Below are positions 33,492-42,922 of a stretch of 52,863 nucleotides of DNA, in pieces. Location of the stretch: positions 1 to 52,863 of the forward strand of contig JAKOVQ010000006.1 of NCBI GenBank assembly GCA_029781975.1, read 5' to 3'. The notes beneath the pieces are model-generated. The model saw nothing but the letters and a program-made list of their open reading frames with translations, searched no databases and had not been told where the DNA came from. The position numbers were made by a program, and so were the translations under genes. How positions within the stretch are numbered: position 1 is the stretch's first letter; every line of letters begins with the position of its first letter. Source of the stretch: Acidobacteriota bacterium (GTDB taxonomy: Bacteria > Acidobacteriota > Thermoanaerobaculia > UBA5066).

Positions 33492-34468
33492 CGGCCTCCT
33501 CCCGCGCCTTCCGTCCCGGCCTCCCCGCCGTGGACGCGGCGGATCAGGTAGCGGGGGCGGCCGCGCACCTGCTGGTAGATCCTCCCGACGTACTCCCCCA
33601 CGATCCCGACGCCCGCCAGGATCACCCCCATGACGAGGAAGGCGAGCGCGAAGAGGGTGAAGACGCCCTGCACCTCCGCCCCGACCAGGATCCGCCGGAC
33701 CAGGAGGAAGACGCCGAACGCCAGGCCGAAGAAGGCCGTCAGGAAGCCCAGGAGCCCGAAGAGCTGGAGCGGGACGACGGAGAAGCCCGTCATCAGGTCG
33801 AAATTGAGCCGGACCAGCTTCAGGAGCGAGTACTTCGACTCCCCCTCGTGCCTCTCCTCGTGCGCGACCTCGATCTCCACGGGCCGCCGGGCGTAGAGCT
33901 GCGCGAGGGCGGGAATGAACGTCGAGACCTCGTCGGACGCGGTCATGACGTCGACCACGTCCCGGTGATAGCCGCGCAGCATGCAGCCGTAGTCGTTCAG
34001 CCTCATCCCGGTGATGACGGACGTGGTCCGGTTCACCAGGCGCGACGCCGCCTTCCGGAAGAAGGTGTCCTGCCGCTTCGCGCGGACCGTCCCCACGACG
34101 TCGTGCCCCGCGTCCATCTGGGCGACGAGCTTCGGGATCTCCTCCGGCGGGTTCTGCAGGTCGGCGTCGAGGGTGATGACGTACTCGCCGTCGGTCTCCG
34201 TGAAGGCGGCCATGATCGCCATGTGCTGGCCGGCGTTCCGGAGGAGCTCCACGACCTTGACGGTCCCGGGGTGCTGCGCGGCAGCCGCGCGGAGCAGCTC
34301 CAGGGAGCGGTCCCGCGAGCCGTCGTCGACGAAGACGACCTCGTACGGCCGCCCCATCGCCTCGAGGGCCGGGAGGAGCCGCGGAAGGAGCGTCGGCAGG
34401 TTCCCCTCCTCGTTGAAGACGGGGATGACGATCGAGACCTTCCGGGCGACCGCGGCCGGACTCCTCAC
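33488..34468 (-). CDS. arnC: ArnC-like undecaprenyl-phosphate 4-deoxy-4-formamido-L-arabinose transferase
   Basis: Membrane GT2 that moves Ara4FN from UDP to undecaprenyl phosphate. VSIVIPVFNEEGNLP, VVFVDDGSRD, ITLDADLQNPPEEIP (DxD), LNDYGCMLRGYHRDVVD and STFIPALAQLYARRPVEIEV closely follow ArnC. Two C-terminal membrane hairpins (about residues 230-295) and the GEYVGRIYQQVRGRPRYLI ending are also typical. It starts at GTG 34468 without a Shine-Dalgarno; TAGAAT lies nine nt upstream, so arnC, the formyltransferase, the decarboxylase and arnD probably have their own promoter besides readthrough from arnT. Confidence 0.9.
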   Translation of the reverse strand: MRSPAAVARKVSIVIPVFNEEGNLPTLLPRLLPALEAMGRPYEVVFVDDGSRDRSLELLRAAAAQHPGTVKVVELLRNAGQHMAIMAAFTETDGEYVITLDADLQNPPEEIPKLVAQMDAGHDVVGTVRAKRQDTFFRKAASRLVNRTTSVITGMRLNDYGCMLRGYHRDVVDVMTASDEVSTFIPALAQLYARRPVEIEVAHEERHEGESKYSLLKLVRLNFDLMTGFSVVPLQLFGLLGFLTAFFGLAFGVFLLVRRILVGAEVQGVFTLFALAFLVMGVILAGVGIVGEYVGRIYQQVRGRPRYLIRRVHGGEAGTEGAGGGR

Positions 34469-34477
34469 AACCTTGCG

Positions 34478-34483
34478 ATTCTA
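34478..34483 (-). promoter_or_regulatory. Candidate -10 element (TAGAAT) for the arnC operon
   Basis: TAGAAT on the minus strand ends nine nt before GTG 34468, downstream of a GC-rich inverted repeat (34517-34534) that follows the arnT stop. No clear -35. Confidence 0.5.
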
Positions 34484-34535
34484 GGAGATACGACGCCCCC
34501 GCGGGACGGTCTCCTCGGGACCCCCCGGGGGGGGT

Positions 34536-36257
34536 TCACCTCCGGTTCGCGAAGAGGAGGTACTTCCCGTTCGGCGTCTGCCCGAGGTAGATCGGCCGGT
34601 TCAGGGGGAGGGTCGGGTTGGTGAAGGAGCCCAGGTGCCCGAAGTGGACGACGGCGAGGACCCGCCCGTCCCCGTTCCAGAGCCGCGCGAACTCCTCCGG
34701 GGTCGGCAGCAGCCCCTTCTTCTGCCCCTCGGGCCGTCCGAAGTCGAGCTCGCTCCAGCCGAGGTCGACGATCGGGGTCAGGCGGCCCAGGTAGGGGGGG
34801 ATCACCTCGAGGTAGGCACCCCGCTGGAAGACGAGGTCGCCCGGGCGCGCCTCCGCGAGGAGCGTCTCGACCAGCGGCCACGGGGTGATCTGCCGCGCGA
34901 CCGTCGGGAGCGCCCAGACCGCCCCGCCGAGGAAGAGGAGCCAGGGGACGGCCACCGTCACGGCGAGCCGCTCGGTGGAGGGGGCCACCGGGCGCGGCCG
35001 GCCGCGGGCGGGCCACGGGAGGTTGAGGAGGAACCCGAGCGCGAGCGCCGCCACGAGCAGGGCAGCCGGCCCTTCGACGCCGAAGCGTTCCGCGTACCGG
35101 CCGCCGTACCCGGCGGCGAGGGCGCCGGCGAGGAGGAGGCCGTAGAACCCCGCGGTGATCCTCCGGTCGACGAGGAACGCCGTGCCCCGGGCCCGGGCCC
35201 TCTCGATGCCGACCGCCAGGAGGACCGCCAGGGCGGGCCAGATCGGGAGGATGTACGGCACCAGCTTCGACCTCGAGACCGTGAAGAAGAGGAAGACGAG
35301 GACGGAGAAGGACCAGAGGTATCCCTCGGTCGCCCGGTCGCGCCACGCGGCCCGGCCGCGGCCGGGATACGAGAGGCCGATCCGCCCGAGGAAGCCCGTC
35401 CAGGGGAGGAGCCCGGCGAGGAGGACGCCGACGAAGTAGAAGCGCGAGCCGCTCCGCCGGTGGCCGGGAGAGAGGAACCGCTTGAAGTGCTCGTTGACGA
35501 AGTAGAAGTCGAGGAAGCCGGGGTTCCGGCGCGCCACCAGGACGTGCCACGGGACGGTCAGGAGGAGGAAGAGGGCGAGCGGGCCCGGGGAGAAGAGGCG
35601 GGGGACGAGCCGGAGGGACCCGGTGGCGAGGGCCCAGACCACGATCGCCCCGCCGGGCAGGACGAGGCCGATCAGCCCCTTCAGCATCACCGCGGCGGCG
35701 CAGGAGAGGTGGAGGCCGTAGAGGGCGAGCCTCGCCCGGGCGCGGTTCCCCGCCCTCTCCGCCTCCTGGAACGCGCAGAACGAGAAGGCCGCCCCGGTCA
35801 GGGCGAGGGAGAGCGGCGGGTCGATGACGTTGACGCGGGCCATCGCGACGACGAGGAGGGACGAGGCCGTCACGAGCGCCGCGAGGATCCCCACCCTCTC
35901 GCCCCAGCGGCGCCGGGCGAAGGCGAGGGTCAGGAGGACCATCCCGAGGGAGGCCGCCTTGATCGGGATGCGGGAGGTCGCCTCGCTCTGGCCGAAGAGC
36001 TCGAACGAGACGGCCACGAGCCAGTAGTGGAGCGGCGGCTTCTCGAAGTAGGGGAAGCCGTCGAGGCGGGGCGTCACCCAGTCGCCGGTCGCGATCATCT
36101 CCCGCGGGATCTCGGCGTAGCGCCCCTCGTCGGGCTCGAAGAGCGCGACCCGGCCCGGCTCCACGACCAGGAGGGCCGAGGCGGCGACGAGGAGGAGGAG
36201 CAGGAGGGCCCGCCCGCGCGGGGCGAGAGGCTCCACCCGCGGCCGCGTGCCGCTCAC
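34536..36257 (-). CDS. arnT: ArnT-like lipid A 4-amino-4-deoxy-L-arabinose transferase
   Basis: GT-C membrane glycosyltransferase that attaches L-Ara4N from undecaprenyl phosphate to lipid A phosphate on the periplasmic side, lowering negative charge and polymyxin binding. The first periplasmic loop FEPDEGRYAEIPREMIATGD and FPYFEKPPLHYWL are the ArnT signature with its acidic residues. FFTVSRSKLVPYILPIWPAL is the conserved later loop. About 12 helices are followed by a C-terminal periplasmic domain. GTG 36257-36255 overlaps the Wzt TGA (GTGA). The neighbours arnC, arnD and split arnA support the assignment over a general GT39. Confidence 0.85.
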   Translation of the reverse strand: MSGTRPRVEPLAPRGRALLLLLLVAASALLVVEPGRVALFEPDEGRYAEIPREMIATGDWVTPRLDGFPYFEKPPLHYWLVAVSFELFGQSEATSRIPIKAASLGMVLLTLAFARRRWGERVGILAALVTASSLLVVAMARVNVIDPPLSLALTGAAFSFCAFQEAERAGNRARARLALYGLHLSCAAAVMLKGLIGLVLPGGAIVVWALATGSLRLVPRLFSPGPLALFLLLTVPWHVLVARRNPGFLDFYFVNEHFKRFLSPGHRRSGSRFYFVGVLLAGLLPWTGFLGRIGLSYPGRGRAAWRDRATEGYLWSFSVLVFLFFTVSRSKLVPYILPIWPALAVLLAVGIERARARGTAFLVDRRITAGFYGLLLAGALAAGYGGRYAERFGVEGPAALLVAALALGFLLNLPWPARGRPRPVAPSTERLAVTVAVPWLLFLGGAVWALPTVARQITPWPLVETLLAEARPGDLVFQRGAYLEVIPPYLGRLTPIVDLGWSELDFGRPEGQKKGLLPTPEEFARLWNGDGRVLAVVHFGHLGSFTNPTLPLNRPIYLGQTPNGKYLLFANRR

Positions 36258-37636
36258 GCGGAGGTCCACGTCACCCCTCCCCCGAACTCCCAGCGCCTCT
36301 CGGGCGACCAGACCCCCGCCTCCGTCCGGGTCGAGTCGACCCGGAAGCGGCAGGCGCCCCGCCAGTAGTCGTACGGCGTCCCGTTCCGCGCGTGGACCGC
36401 CACGTCGACGAGGTAGGTCCCGGGCCCCAGGTCGCAGCGCGGCAGGACGACGCGGACGCGGGCGGGTGCATCGAAGGTCGCCGGGACGAGCCCGTCGATC
36501 TCGGTGTTCGTCCCGTGGACGCAGACGTCCTCGGGGGTGAAGAGGCCGACCCCGAAGACGAAGTCGGAGAGCGCCCGCTGCGGGCTCGCCTCGATCTCCA
36601 CCGTCAGCTCCTCCCCGGTCCGGAACGCGTACCGCTCCGCGCCGTCGGCGCCCCTCAGCCGGCACCCGGTGATGACCGCCGAACGGTCGCCCCAGCGCCT
36701 GGGGCGCTCGCCGGGCTCGGAGGCCGCGCCGGCGGCGACCTCCGCGGCGGGCGGCGCCGTCTCCCTGGCCCCGGAGGACGCGGCGGCGGGAGGGCCGGGC
36801 GACACCGAGGCGCGGAGGCGCTCCTGGTCCGCCTCGTGCTCGCCGAGGAGCCGGGAGCCCTCCCCGGCGGAGACGTCGAGGCGGTAGGCGGCCAGCATCT
36901 CGCGCGGCTCCCCCAGCCCCTTCACCCGCCCCCCCTCGAGGTAGAGCACGCGGTCGCAGAGCTCCTCGACGAGGGCGAGCGAGTGGCTGACGAAGAAGAT
37001 CGTCTTCCCGCGCGCGGAGAACTCCTGGATGGTGTCGAGGCAGCGCCGCGAGAACGCCTCGTCGCCCACCGCGAGGACCTCGTCGACGACGAGGACCTCC
37101 GGGTCGACGTGGACGGCGACCGCGAAGCCGAGCCTGACGTACATCCCCGACGAGTAGGTCTTGACCGGCTCGTCGATGAAGTCCGCGAGCCCCGAGAAGG
37201 CGACGATCTCGGGGAGCTTCCGCTCGATCTGGCGGCGCGTCAGGCCGAGCATGACGCCGTTGATGACGACGTTCTCCCGGCCGGAGATCTCGGGGTGGAA
37301 GCCGGCCCCGAGCTCGATCAGCGCCGAGACCTTCCCGTTCACGTCGAGGCTCCCCGAGGTCGGCTTGAAGAGCCCCGCGACGAGCTTCAGGAGCGTCGAC
37401 TTCCCCGAGCCGTTCGCGCCGATGACGCCGAAGGTCTCGCCGCGCGCGACCCGGAAGGAGACGTCGGTCAGCGCCGGGACCGTCTCGGACGGCGCGAGCG
37501 CCCTCCCCAGCCCGGCCCCGAGGAAGGCCGACTTCAGCGTCCCGAACGCCCGGGTCCGGCCCCAGCGGCGGTAGACCTTCGAGAGGGAGCGCGCCTCGAC
37601 GGCGGCGCCGGAGGCCGGGACGCTCGGGGCGCTCAG
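36254..37636 (-). CDS. wzt: Wzt-like O-antigen ABC transporter ATPase with carbohydrate-binding domain
   Basis: ATPase subunit that powers export of lipid-linked polysaccharide. Walker A GANGSGKST (residues 73-81), signature YSSGMYVRLGF, Walker B VLVVDEVLAVGDEAF and H-loop VSHSLAL are those of the teichoic acid/Wzt subfamily. A low-complexity linker (about 270-320) precedes a C-terminal Wzt_C-type beta-sandwich with FVFGVGLFTPEDVCVHGTNT, which in known systems binds the polymer's terminal modification. The only plausible initiation codon is CTG 37636-37634, overlapping the wzm TGA (CTGA) with GGAGG four nt upstream. The total is 460 residues. Confidence 0.85.
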   Translation of the reverse strand: MSAPSVPASGAAVEARSLSKVYRRWGRTRAFGTLKSAFLGAGLGRALAPSETVPALTDVSFRVARGETFGVIGANGSGKSTLLKLVAGLFKPTSGSLDVNGKVSALIELGAGFHPEISGRENVVINGVMLGLTRRQIERKLPEIVAFSGLADFIDEPVKTYSSGMYVRLGFAVAVHVDPEVLVVDEVLAVGDEAFSRRCLDTIQEFSARGKTIFFVSHSLALVEELCDRVLYLEGGRVKGLGEPREMLAAYRLDVSAGEGSRLLGEHEADQERLRASVSPGPPAAASSGARETAPPAAEVAAGAASEPGERPRRWGDRSAVITGCRLRGADGAERYAFRTGEELTVEIEASPQRALSDFVFGVGLFTPEDVCVHGTNTEIDGLVPATFDAPARVRVVLPRCDLGPGTYLVDVAVHARNGTPYDYWRGACRFRVDSTRTEAGVWSPERRWEFGGGVTWTSA

Positions 37637-38439
37637 ACGGCCTCCGCGTAGGAGTCGCGCAGGCGGTCGAAGAAGAGGTAGCCGAGGGCGAACGCGACGG
37701 CGGAGACGGCGACGAGGACCGCCCACGAGCGCGGGGAGACCCACCGGCCGTAGAAGAGGGCGTCGTGCCACGCGCCGAAGAGGGGGGCGAGGGGGTTGAG
37801 GCCGAGGAGCCTCACCACCGTCGCCGACTTCATCTCGCCGAGCGTGTAGAGGATCGGCGTGGCGAAGAAGCCGATGGCCAGGAGCGTCTGGAGGAGGTCC
37901 TTCACGTCGCGGAAGTGGATCGTGAGGCCCGCGAGGAAGAAGCCGACCCCGAGGAGGAGGACCGCCTCGACGACGACGAGGAGCGGCACCTGCAGGAGCG
38001 GCAGGCCGAGCGTCACCGACCCGCCGAGGACGCCCGTCGCCCCGAGGACGAGGGCGCCGAGGAGGACCGGGAGGGCGAGGAGGAAGTGGACCCCCTGCGC
38101 GAGGACGGCGACCGCGGGGAGGACCTCGGCCGGGAAGACGATCTTCCGGAGGAGGGCGCCGTGGGTCAGGAGGGAGGCGGCGGCGTCGGTGAGGGCCGCC
38201 GAGAGCCAGCTCCAGGGGAGGAGGCCGCAGAAGAGGAAGACCGCGTAGGGGCTCGTCGTGGCCGCGCGGTTCGGGAGGAGGAGCTGGAAGACCAGGGTGT
38301 AGACGGCGAGCATGAGCAGCGGGTTGAGGAGCGACCAGAAGAAGCCGAGGACCGACCCGCGGTAGCGGGCCTTCAGCTCGCGCGAGACGAGGACGCCGAC
38401 GAGGGCGCGGTGGCGGTAGAGGTCGCGGAGGCGCTCCAT
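37633..38439 (-). CDS. wzm: Wzm-like O-antigen ABC transporter permease (268 aa)
   Basis: ABC-2 type permease with about six membrane helices that forms the channel for undecaprenyl-linked polysaccharide with Wzt. ELKARYRGSVLGFFWSLLNP is the diagnostic N-terminal amphipathic segment of this family, and LTIHFRDVKDLLQTLLAIGFF with TPILY is the matching C-terminal region. It opens the leftward operon that continues through wzt, arnT and the arn genes. A candidate TATCAT -10 lies 12 nt before ATG 38439, so the leader would be very short. Its linkage to arn genes suggests that both act on LPS. Confidence 0.9.
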   Translation of the reverse strand: MERLRDLYRHRALVGVLVSRELKARYRGSVLGFFWSLLNPLLMLAVYTLVFQLLLPNRAATTSPYAVFLFCGLLPWSWLSAALTDAAASLLTHGALLRKIVFPAEVLPAVAVLAQGVHFLLALPVLLGALVLGATGVLGGSVTLGLPLLQVPLLVVVEAVLLLGVGFFLAGLTIHFRDVKDLLQTLLAIGFFATPILYTLGEMKSATVVRLLGLNPLAPLFGAWHDALFYGRWVSPRSWAVLVAVSAVAFALGYLFFDRLRDSYAEAV

Positions 38440-38451
38440 CCCGGACAGGGG

Positions 38452-38457
38452 ATGATA
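38452..38457 (-). promoter_or_regulatory. Candidate -10 element (TATCAT) for the wzm operon
   Basis: TATCAT on the minus strand ends 12 nt before ATG 38439. The 32-bp gap to the divergent ATPase gene at 38472 forces both promoters to overlap or lie inside genes. Confidence 0.45.
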
Positions 38458-38471
38458 CGTAGAGAGCGCGC

Positions 38472-39140
38472 ATGGGTGCAGCCGTCAGCGTCCGGGAGGC
38501 GCGAAAAACGTATCCGGGAGGGGTCGAGGCGCTGGCCGGGGTCTCGTTCGACCTCTCCCCCGGGACCTTCGCCGCGCTCCTCGGGCCGTCGGGCTGCGGC
38601 AAGTCGACCCTCCTCCACCTCCTCGGCGCCCTCGAGAAGCCGACGTCGGGGAGCGTCGCCGTCGACGGGCACGACCTCGCGGCGCTCTCCGAGGCGGCGC
38701 GCGACGACTACCGGCTCCGGAGGGCCGCGACGGTCTTCCAGCTCTACAACCTCCTCCCGACGATGACCGCGCTCGAGAACGTCGCCCTCCCGCTCCTCCT
38801 CGACGGCCTCCCCCGGCCCGAGGCCGAGGCCCGCGCCGAGAAGGGCCTCGCCGAGGTGGGGCTCTCGGCCCGCAAGGACGCCTTCCCCTACGAGCTCTCG
38901 GGGGGCCAGATGCAGCGGGTCGCCGTGGCGCGCGCCCTCGCGCCGCGCCCCGCCCTCCTCCTCGCCGACGAGCCGACCGGGAGCCTCGACTCGAGGAGCG
39001 GAGCGCAGGTCCTCGACCTGGTCGGGGAGCTGGTCGCCGCGCGCGGCGTCACCGTCGTCCTGGCGACGCACGACGCCGCGGCGGCGGGGCGCGCGAGCCG
39101 GGTCCTCCGCCTCCTCGACGGGCGCCTCGTCGACGGCTGA
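38472..39140 (+). CDS. LolD/AttE-like ABC transporter ATPase (222 aa)
   Basis: ATPase of the MacB/LolD family, which drives mechanotransmission or lipoprotein and peptide handling rather than transmembrane flux. Walker [10 protein letters not shown] (residues 38-46), Q-loop region [17 protein letters not shown], signature [15 protein letters not shown] and Walker [13 protein letters not shown] are intact. Next gene is its FtsX-type permease, four nt after the stop. With the lipocalin-like protein after that, the set matches the AttEFGH arrangement, but a generic MacB/LolD-like role cannot be excluded. Confidence 0.85.
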   Translation: MGAAVSVREARKTYPGGVEALAGVSFDLSPGTFAALLGPSGCGKSTLLHLLGALEKPTSGSVAVDGHDLAALSEAARDDYRLRRAATVFQLYNLLPTMTALENVALPLLLDGLPRPEAEARAEKGLAEVGLSARKDAFPYELSGGQMQRVAVARALAPRPALLLADEPTGSLDSRSGAQVLDLVGELVAARGVTVVLATHDAAAAGRASRVLRLLDGRLVDG

Positions 39141-39144
39141 GCCC

Positions 39145-41727
39145 GTGCGCGGCCTCGGCCCCCTCCTCGCCCCGCTCCTCCTCCGGCCGCTCCGGCGGGA
39201 CCGCCTCCGCTTCGCGCTGACCGTCTCGGGGATCGCGGTCGGCGTCGCGACGGTCGCCGCGATCCGCCTCGCCAACTCCTCGGTCCTCTCCTCCTTCTCG
39301 AGGACGGTCGACCTCGTCGCGGGGAAGGCCTCGCTGACCGTCCTCGCCGACGGACCGGGGATCCCCGAGGGGACGCTCGAGCGGCTCGCGTGGGTCCGCT
39401 CGCAGGGGGTCTCGCTCGTCCCGGCGCTCTCGGTCACGGCCGCCCTCGGGACCCCCGACGGCGAGGTGGTCGAGCTCCTCGGCGTCGACCCGCTCTCGGA
39501 CGGCTCCGCCCGCGACTACCGCTTCGCCTCGGGCCCCCGCGCCCTCGCCGACGCCTTCGCCGTCTTCGAGCCGGGGGCCGTCCTCGTCTCCGAGACGTTC
39601 GCCGCCCGCCACGGCCTCTCGCGCGGGAGCCCCCTCCCCCTCCTCGCGGGCGGCGCGAGGCGGTCGCTCCACGTCGCCGGGATCCTCCGGGCCGAGGGGG
39701 TCGCCCGCGCCGCGTCGGGCTCCCTCCTGGTGGCGGACCTGGCGACGGTGCAGGAGGTGGCCGGGCGCGCCGGGTGGCTCGACCGGATCGACCTGGTCCT
39801 CCCCGACGGCGCGCCCGGCGCCTTCCGCGACCGGCTCGCCGAGGAGGTCCGCGCCTCCCTCCCCCCGACGCTCACCGTCGGCCGCCCCGAGAGGCGGAAC
39901 GAGACGGTGGACCGGATGGTCCGCTCCTTCCGCGTCAACCTGACGGCCCTCGGCCTGATCGCCCTCCTCGTCGGCACCTACTTCGTCTACAACACCGTGT
40001 CGATCTCGGTCCTCAGGCGCCGCGCCGACATCGGGACGGTGCGGGGCCTCGGCGCCTCGGCGCGGGCGGTCTTCGCCGTCTTCCTCCTCGAGGGCGCGGC
40101 CCTCGGGACGCTCGGGAGCCTCCTCGGCGTGGCCCTCGGGACGCTCCTCGCGCGGGGCGCCCTCGCGGCCGTCGGAGGGACGGCCACCGACTTCTACCTC
40201 GCGGCGCCGCCCCCAGCGTTCCGCGCCGACGCGGGCGTCCTCCTCTTCTCGTTCGTCGCGGGCGTCGTCGCGTCGACCCTCTCGGCCCTCGCGCCGGCCG
40301 CCGAGGCGGCGCGCGTCGCCCCGGCCGCCACGATGCGCCACGGCTCGGTCGAGGCCGCGCGCCGCCGGACGACCCGGCCGCTGGCCCTCCTCGGCCTCGT
40401 CCTCCTCGCCCTCGCCGCGGCCGCGACGCGGCCGGGACCCGTCGCGGGGCTCCCGGTCTTCGGGTTCGCGTCCGTCTTCCTCGTGGTCGCGGGTGCGTCG
40501 CTCCTCGCCCCCCTCGCCGTCACGGCCGTCGCGCGGCGCGCGGACCGCCCCGCCCTCGCGCTCCTCGGCGTCGAGGCCCGGATCGCGCGGGCGAACCTGA
40601 CCGGGAGCCTGTCGCGGACCTCGGTCGCGGTGGCCGCCCTCGCGATGGGGGTGGCGATGATGGTCGCCGTGGCCGTCATGGTCGGGTCGTTCCGCGGGAC
40701 CGTCGAGCAGTGGGTCTCGCAGACGCTGAAGGCCGACCTCTTCGCCGCCCCCGAGAGCGGCCGTGCGGGCCGCTCCCTCGGCAGGATCCCGCAGGACGCG
40801 CTCGACCTCCTCGAGCGAATCCCGGGCGTCGCGGAGGTCGACGCCTTCCTCTCCTTCGAGGCGACGCGGGACGGCATCCCCTACACCGTGGGGTGCGGCC
40901 GGCTCGAGGCGATCGCGCGGCGGGGGAACCTCCCGATGGCCGACGGACGCGACCCGCGCGCCGTCGCCGCCGAGGCCCTCGCCCGCGGCGAGGCGCTCGT
41001 CTCCGAGCCGTTCGCGACCCGCTTCGGCCTCGGGAGGGGCGACGTCGTCCGCCTCCCGGCCCCCGGCGGGGAGGTGCCGGTGACGATCGCCGGCGTCTAC
41101 ACCGACTACTCGAACGACCGCGGCACGGTGACGGTCGACCGCGCCCTCTTCCGCCGCCTCTTCGGCCTCGACGGCGCCTCCAGCGCGGCCATCTACCTCT
41201 CGCCCGGGGTCGACCCGGAGGAGGGGCGCCGGCGCGTCCTCGCCGCGCTGCACGGCCGGTTCGCGATCGCGGTCCGGACGAACGCCACCCTCCGCGCCGC
41301 CGCCCTCGCGCTCTTCGACCGGACCTTCGCCATCACCTACGCGCTCGACGCGATCGCGGTGGCGGTCGCCGTCCTCGGCGTCTTCAACACCCTCGTCGCC
41401 CTCGTCCTGGAGAGGCAGCGCGAGATCGGCCTCCTCCGCGTCCTCGGCGCCTCGGCCGCGCGCGTCGAGAGGGCCGTCCGGCTGGAGGCGGCGGCCATCG
41501 CCGCCCTCGGGACGGTCCTCGGGCTCGCCCAGGGGGGCGCGATGGCCTGGGTCCTCGTCCACGTCATCAACGTCCAGTCGTTCGGCTGGACCATCCGGAT
41601 GGAGGTCCCGGGGAGGTTCCTCGCCTTCTCGCTCGCGCTCGTCCTGGCCGCCACGCTCCTCTCCGCCCTCCACCCCGCCCGCCTCGCCGCCGGGACCGAC
41701 CCGGCCGCCGTCCTGAAGGAGGAGTGA
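39145..41727 (+). CDS. Large FtsX-type ABC permease (860 aa)
   Basis: Permease with an N-terminal helix (about residues 20-40), a long periplasmic MacB-like core, three helices (about 265-400), further helices near 410-450, a second core domain after a helix at about 495-515, and three C-terminal helices (about 730-855). It thus has two FtsX modules ([20 protein letters not shown] and [20 protein letters not shown] are the matching loops), about the size of AttF and AttG combined. GTG 39145 follows the ATPase gene by four nt. The partner ATPase and the secreted lipocalin-like protein downstream (TGATG overlap) indicate one envelope complex. Confidence 0.85.
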   Translation: MRGLGPLLAPLLLRPLRRDRLRFALTVSGIAVGVATVAAIRLANSSVLSSFSRTVDLVAGKASLTVLADGPGIPEGTLERLAWVRSQGVSLVPALSVTAALGTPDGEVVELLGVDPLSDGSARDYRFASGPRALADAFAVFEPGAVLVSETFAARHGLSRGSPLPLLAGGARRSLHVAGILRAEGVARAASGSLLVADLATVQEVAGRAGWLDRIDLVLPDGAPGAFRDRLAEEVRASLPPTLTVGRPERRNETVDRMVRSFRVNLTALGLIALLVGTYFVYNTVSISVLRRRADIGTVRGLGASARAVFAVFLLEGAALGTLGSLLGVALGTLLARGALAAVGGTATDFYLAAPPPAFRADAGVLLFSFVAGVVASTLSALAPAAEAARVAPAATMRHGSVEAARRRTTRPLALLGLVLLALAAAATRPGPVAGLPVFGFASVFLVVAGASLLAPLAVTAVARRADRPALALLGVEARIARANLTGSLSRTSVAVAALAMGVAMMVAVAVMVGSFRGTVEQWVSQTLKADLFAAPESGRAGRSLGRIPQDALDLLERIPGVAEVDAFLSFEATRDGIPYTVGCGRLEAIARRGNLPMADGRDPRAVAAEALARGEALVSEPFATRFGLGRGDVVRLPAPGGEVPVTIAGVYTDYSNDRGTVTVDRALFRRLFGLDGASSAAIYLSPGVDPEEGRRRVLAALHGRFAIAVRTNATLRAAALALFDRTFAITYALDAIAVAVAVLGVFNTLVALVLERQREIGLLRVLGASAARVERAVRLEAAAIAALGTVLGLAQGGAMAWVLVHVINVQSFGWTIRMEVPGRFLAFSLALVLAATLLSALHPARLAAGTDPAAVLKEE

Positions 41728-42905
41728 TGGACCCCCGCCGTCCCCGCCGCGCCGCCTTCCTCGCCGCGCTCTCGCTCGCCTCCGCAGGGACCGTCCTCGC
41801 GGCTTTCGCGGCCCGGGCCCTCTCCGCCGGCGCGCCGGGCGCGGAGCGCTTCCGCCCGCTCGACCCGGCGGCGCCGCTCTCCTTCCCGCGAGACCACGGC
41901 TCGCACGACGACGCGCGCGTCGAGTGGTGGTACGTCACCGGGCACCTCGAGGACGGGAGCGGGCGCCGCCTCGGCTACCAGCTCACCTTCTTCCGGACGG
42001 GGATCTCGGACGAGCCGCAGGGGCGGGCGTCCGCCTGGGCCGCGCGCGACCTCTTCCTCGCCCACTTCGCCCGGACCGACGCGGCCGAGGGGCGCTTCCG
42101 GTACGCCGAGAGGGCCCACCGGAGCGGCGTCGGCGCCGCCTGGGCCCGGACCACCCACCTCGACGTCGGGAACGAGGACTGGACCCTCCGCGACGTGGGA
42201 GGGGCGTTCGTCCTCTTCGCCCGCGACCGCGTCGACGGCGAGGAGGAGACCCTCTCCCTCCTCCTCCGGCCGGCGAAGCCGCCGGTCCTCCACGGCGAGA
42301 ACGGCCTCTCGCGCAAGGGGCCCGAGCCCGACGCGGTCAGCCGCTACGTCAGCTTCACGCGGCTCGAGACGACGGGGTTCCTCACGAGGGGGGGCGAGGC
42401 GCGCCCGGTCCGCGGCCTCTCCTGGATGGACCACGAATGGGGCTCCGGGTCGATCGGGCGCGAGACGGCCGGGTGGGACTGGTACTCGGTGCAGCTCGAC
42501 GACGGGCGCGACCTGATGCTCTACCGGATGCGCGGGACGGGGGGAGAGACGACCCGCTTCGCGTCGGGGACTCTGGTCGAGAAGGACGGGAGCTCGCGCG
42601 GCCTCTCTCCGGCCGACTTCTCCGTCGAGGCGACGGGCCGCTGGACCAGCCCGAGGAGCGGCGGCGTCTACCCTTCGCGCTGGCTCCTCCGCGTCCCGGC
42701 CGCCGGCCTCGCGCTCGAGGTGACGCCGCTCCTCGCCGACCAGGAGCTCGTCACCGATCGCTCCACCCGCGTGACCTACTGGGAGGGGGCGTGCGACGTC
42801 CGCCTCGCCGAGGGCTCCGGCGCGCGCGCCGGGAACGCCTACGTGGAGCTGACGGGCTACGCCGGCAAGGGGGCGCTCGGGGCGCTCGGCGAGGGAGGGC
42901 CGTGA
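41727..42905 (+). CDS. Lipocalin-like secreted protein, AttH/CrtC family (392 aa)
   Basis: The ATG overlaps the permease stop (TGATG) with a strong AAGGAGGAG before it. A signal or anchor helix (about residues 8-30) precedes a double beta-barrel with the family hallmarks DDARVEWWYVTGHLEDG, LGYQLTFFRTGI, LSWMDHEWGSGSI and WDWYSVQLDDGRDLMLYRMR. These identify the AttH/carotenoid-hydratase (CrtC) superfamily of exported proteins. In AttEFGH operons this protein is the periplasmic or outer-membrane component. Carotenoid hydration is unlikely here because no carotenoid genes are nearby. Confidence 0.85.
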   Translation: MDPRRPRRAAFLAALSLASAGTVLAAFAARALSAGAPGAERFRPLDPAAPLSFPRDHGSHDDARVEWWYVTGHLEDGSGRRLGYQLTFFRTGISDEPQGRASAWAARDLFLAHFARTDAAEGRFRYAERAHRSGVGAAWARTTHLDVGNEDWTLRDVGGAFVLFARDRVDGEEETLSLLLRPAKPPVLHGENGLSRKGPEPDAVSRYVSFTRLETTGFLTRGGEARPVRGLSWMDHEWGSGSIGRETAGWDWYSVQLDDGRDLMLYRMRGTGGETTRFASGTLVEKDGSSRGLSPADFSVEATGRWTSPRSGGVYPSRWLLRVPAAGLALEVTPLLADQELVTDRSTRVTYWEGACDVRLAEGSGARAGNAYVELTGYAGKGALGALGEGGP

Positions 42906-42922
42906 CGCCGACTGGCCCCGGC

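Noticed and set aside
34517-34534. GC-rich inverted repeat after arnT as an intrinsic terminator
   Set aside because: The C-run/G-run pairing leaves almost no loop and no U-tract follows, so termination is not supported.
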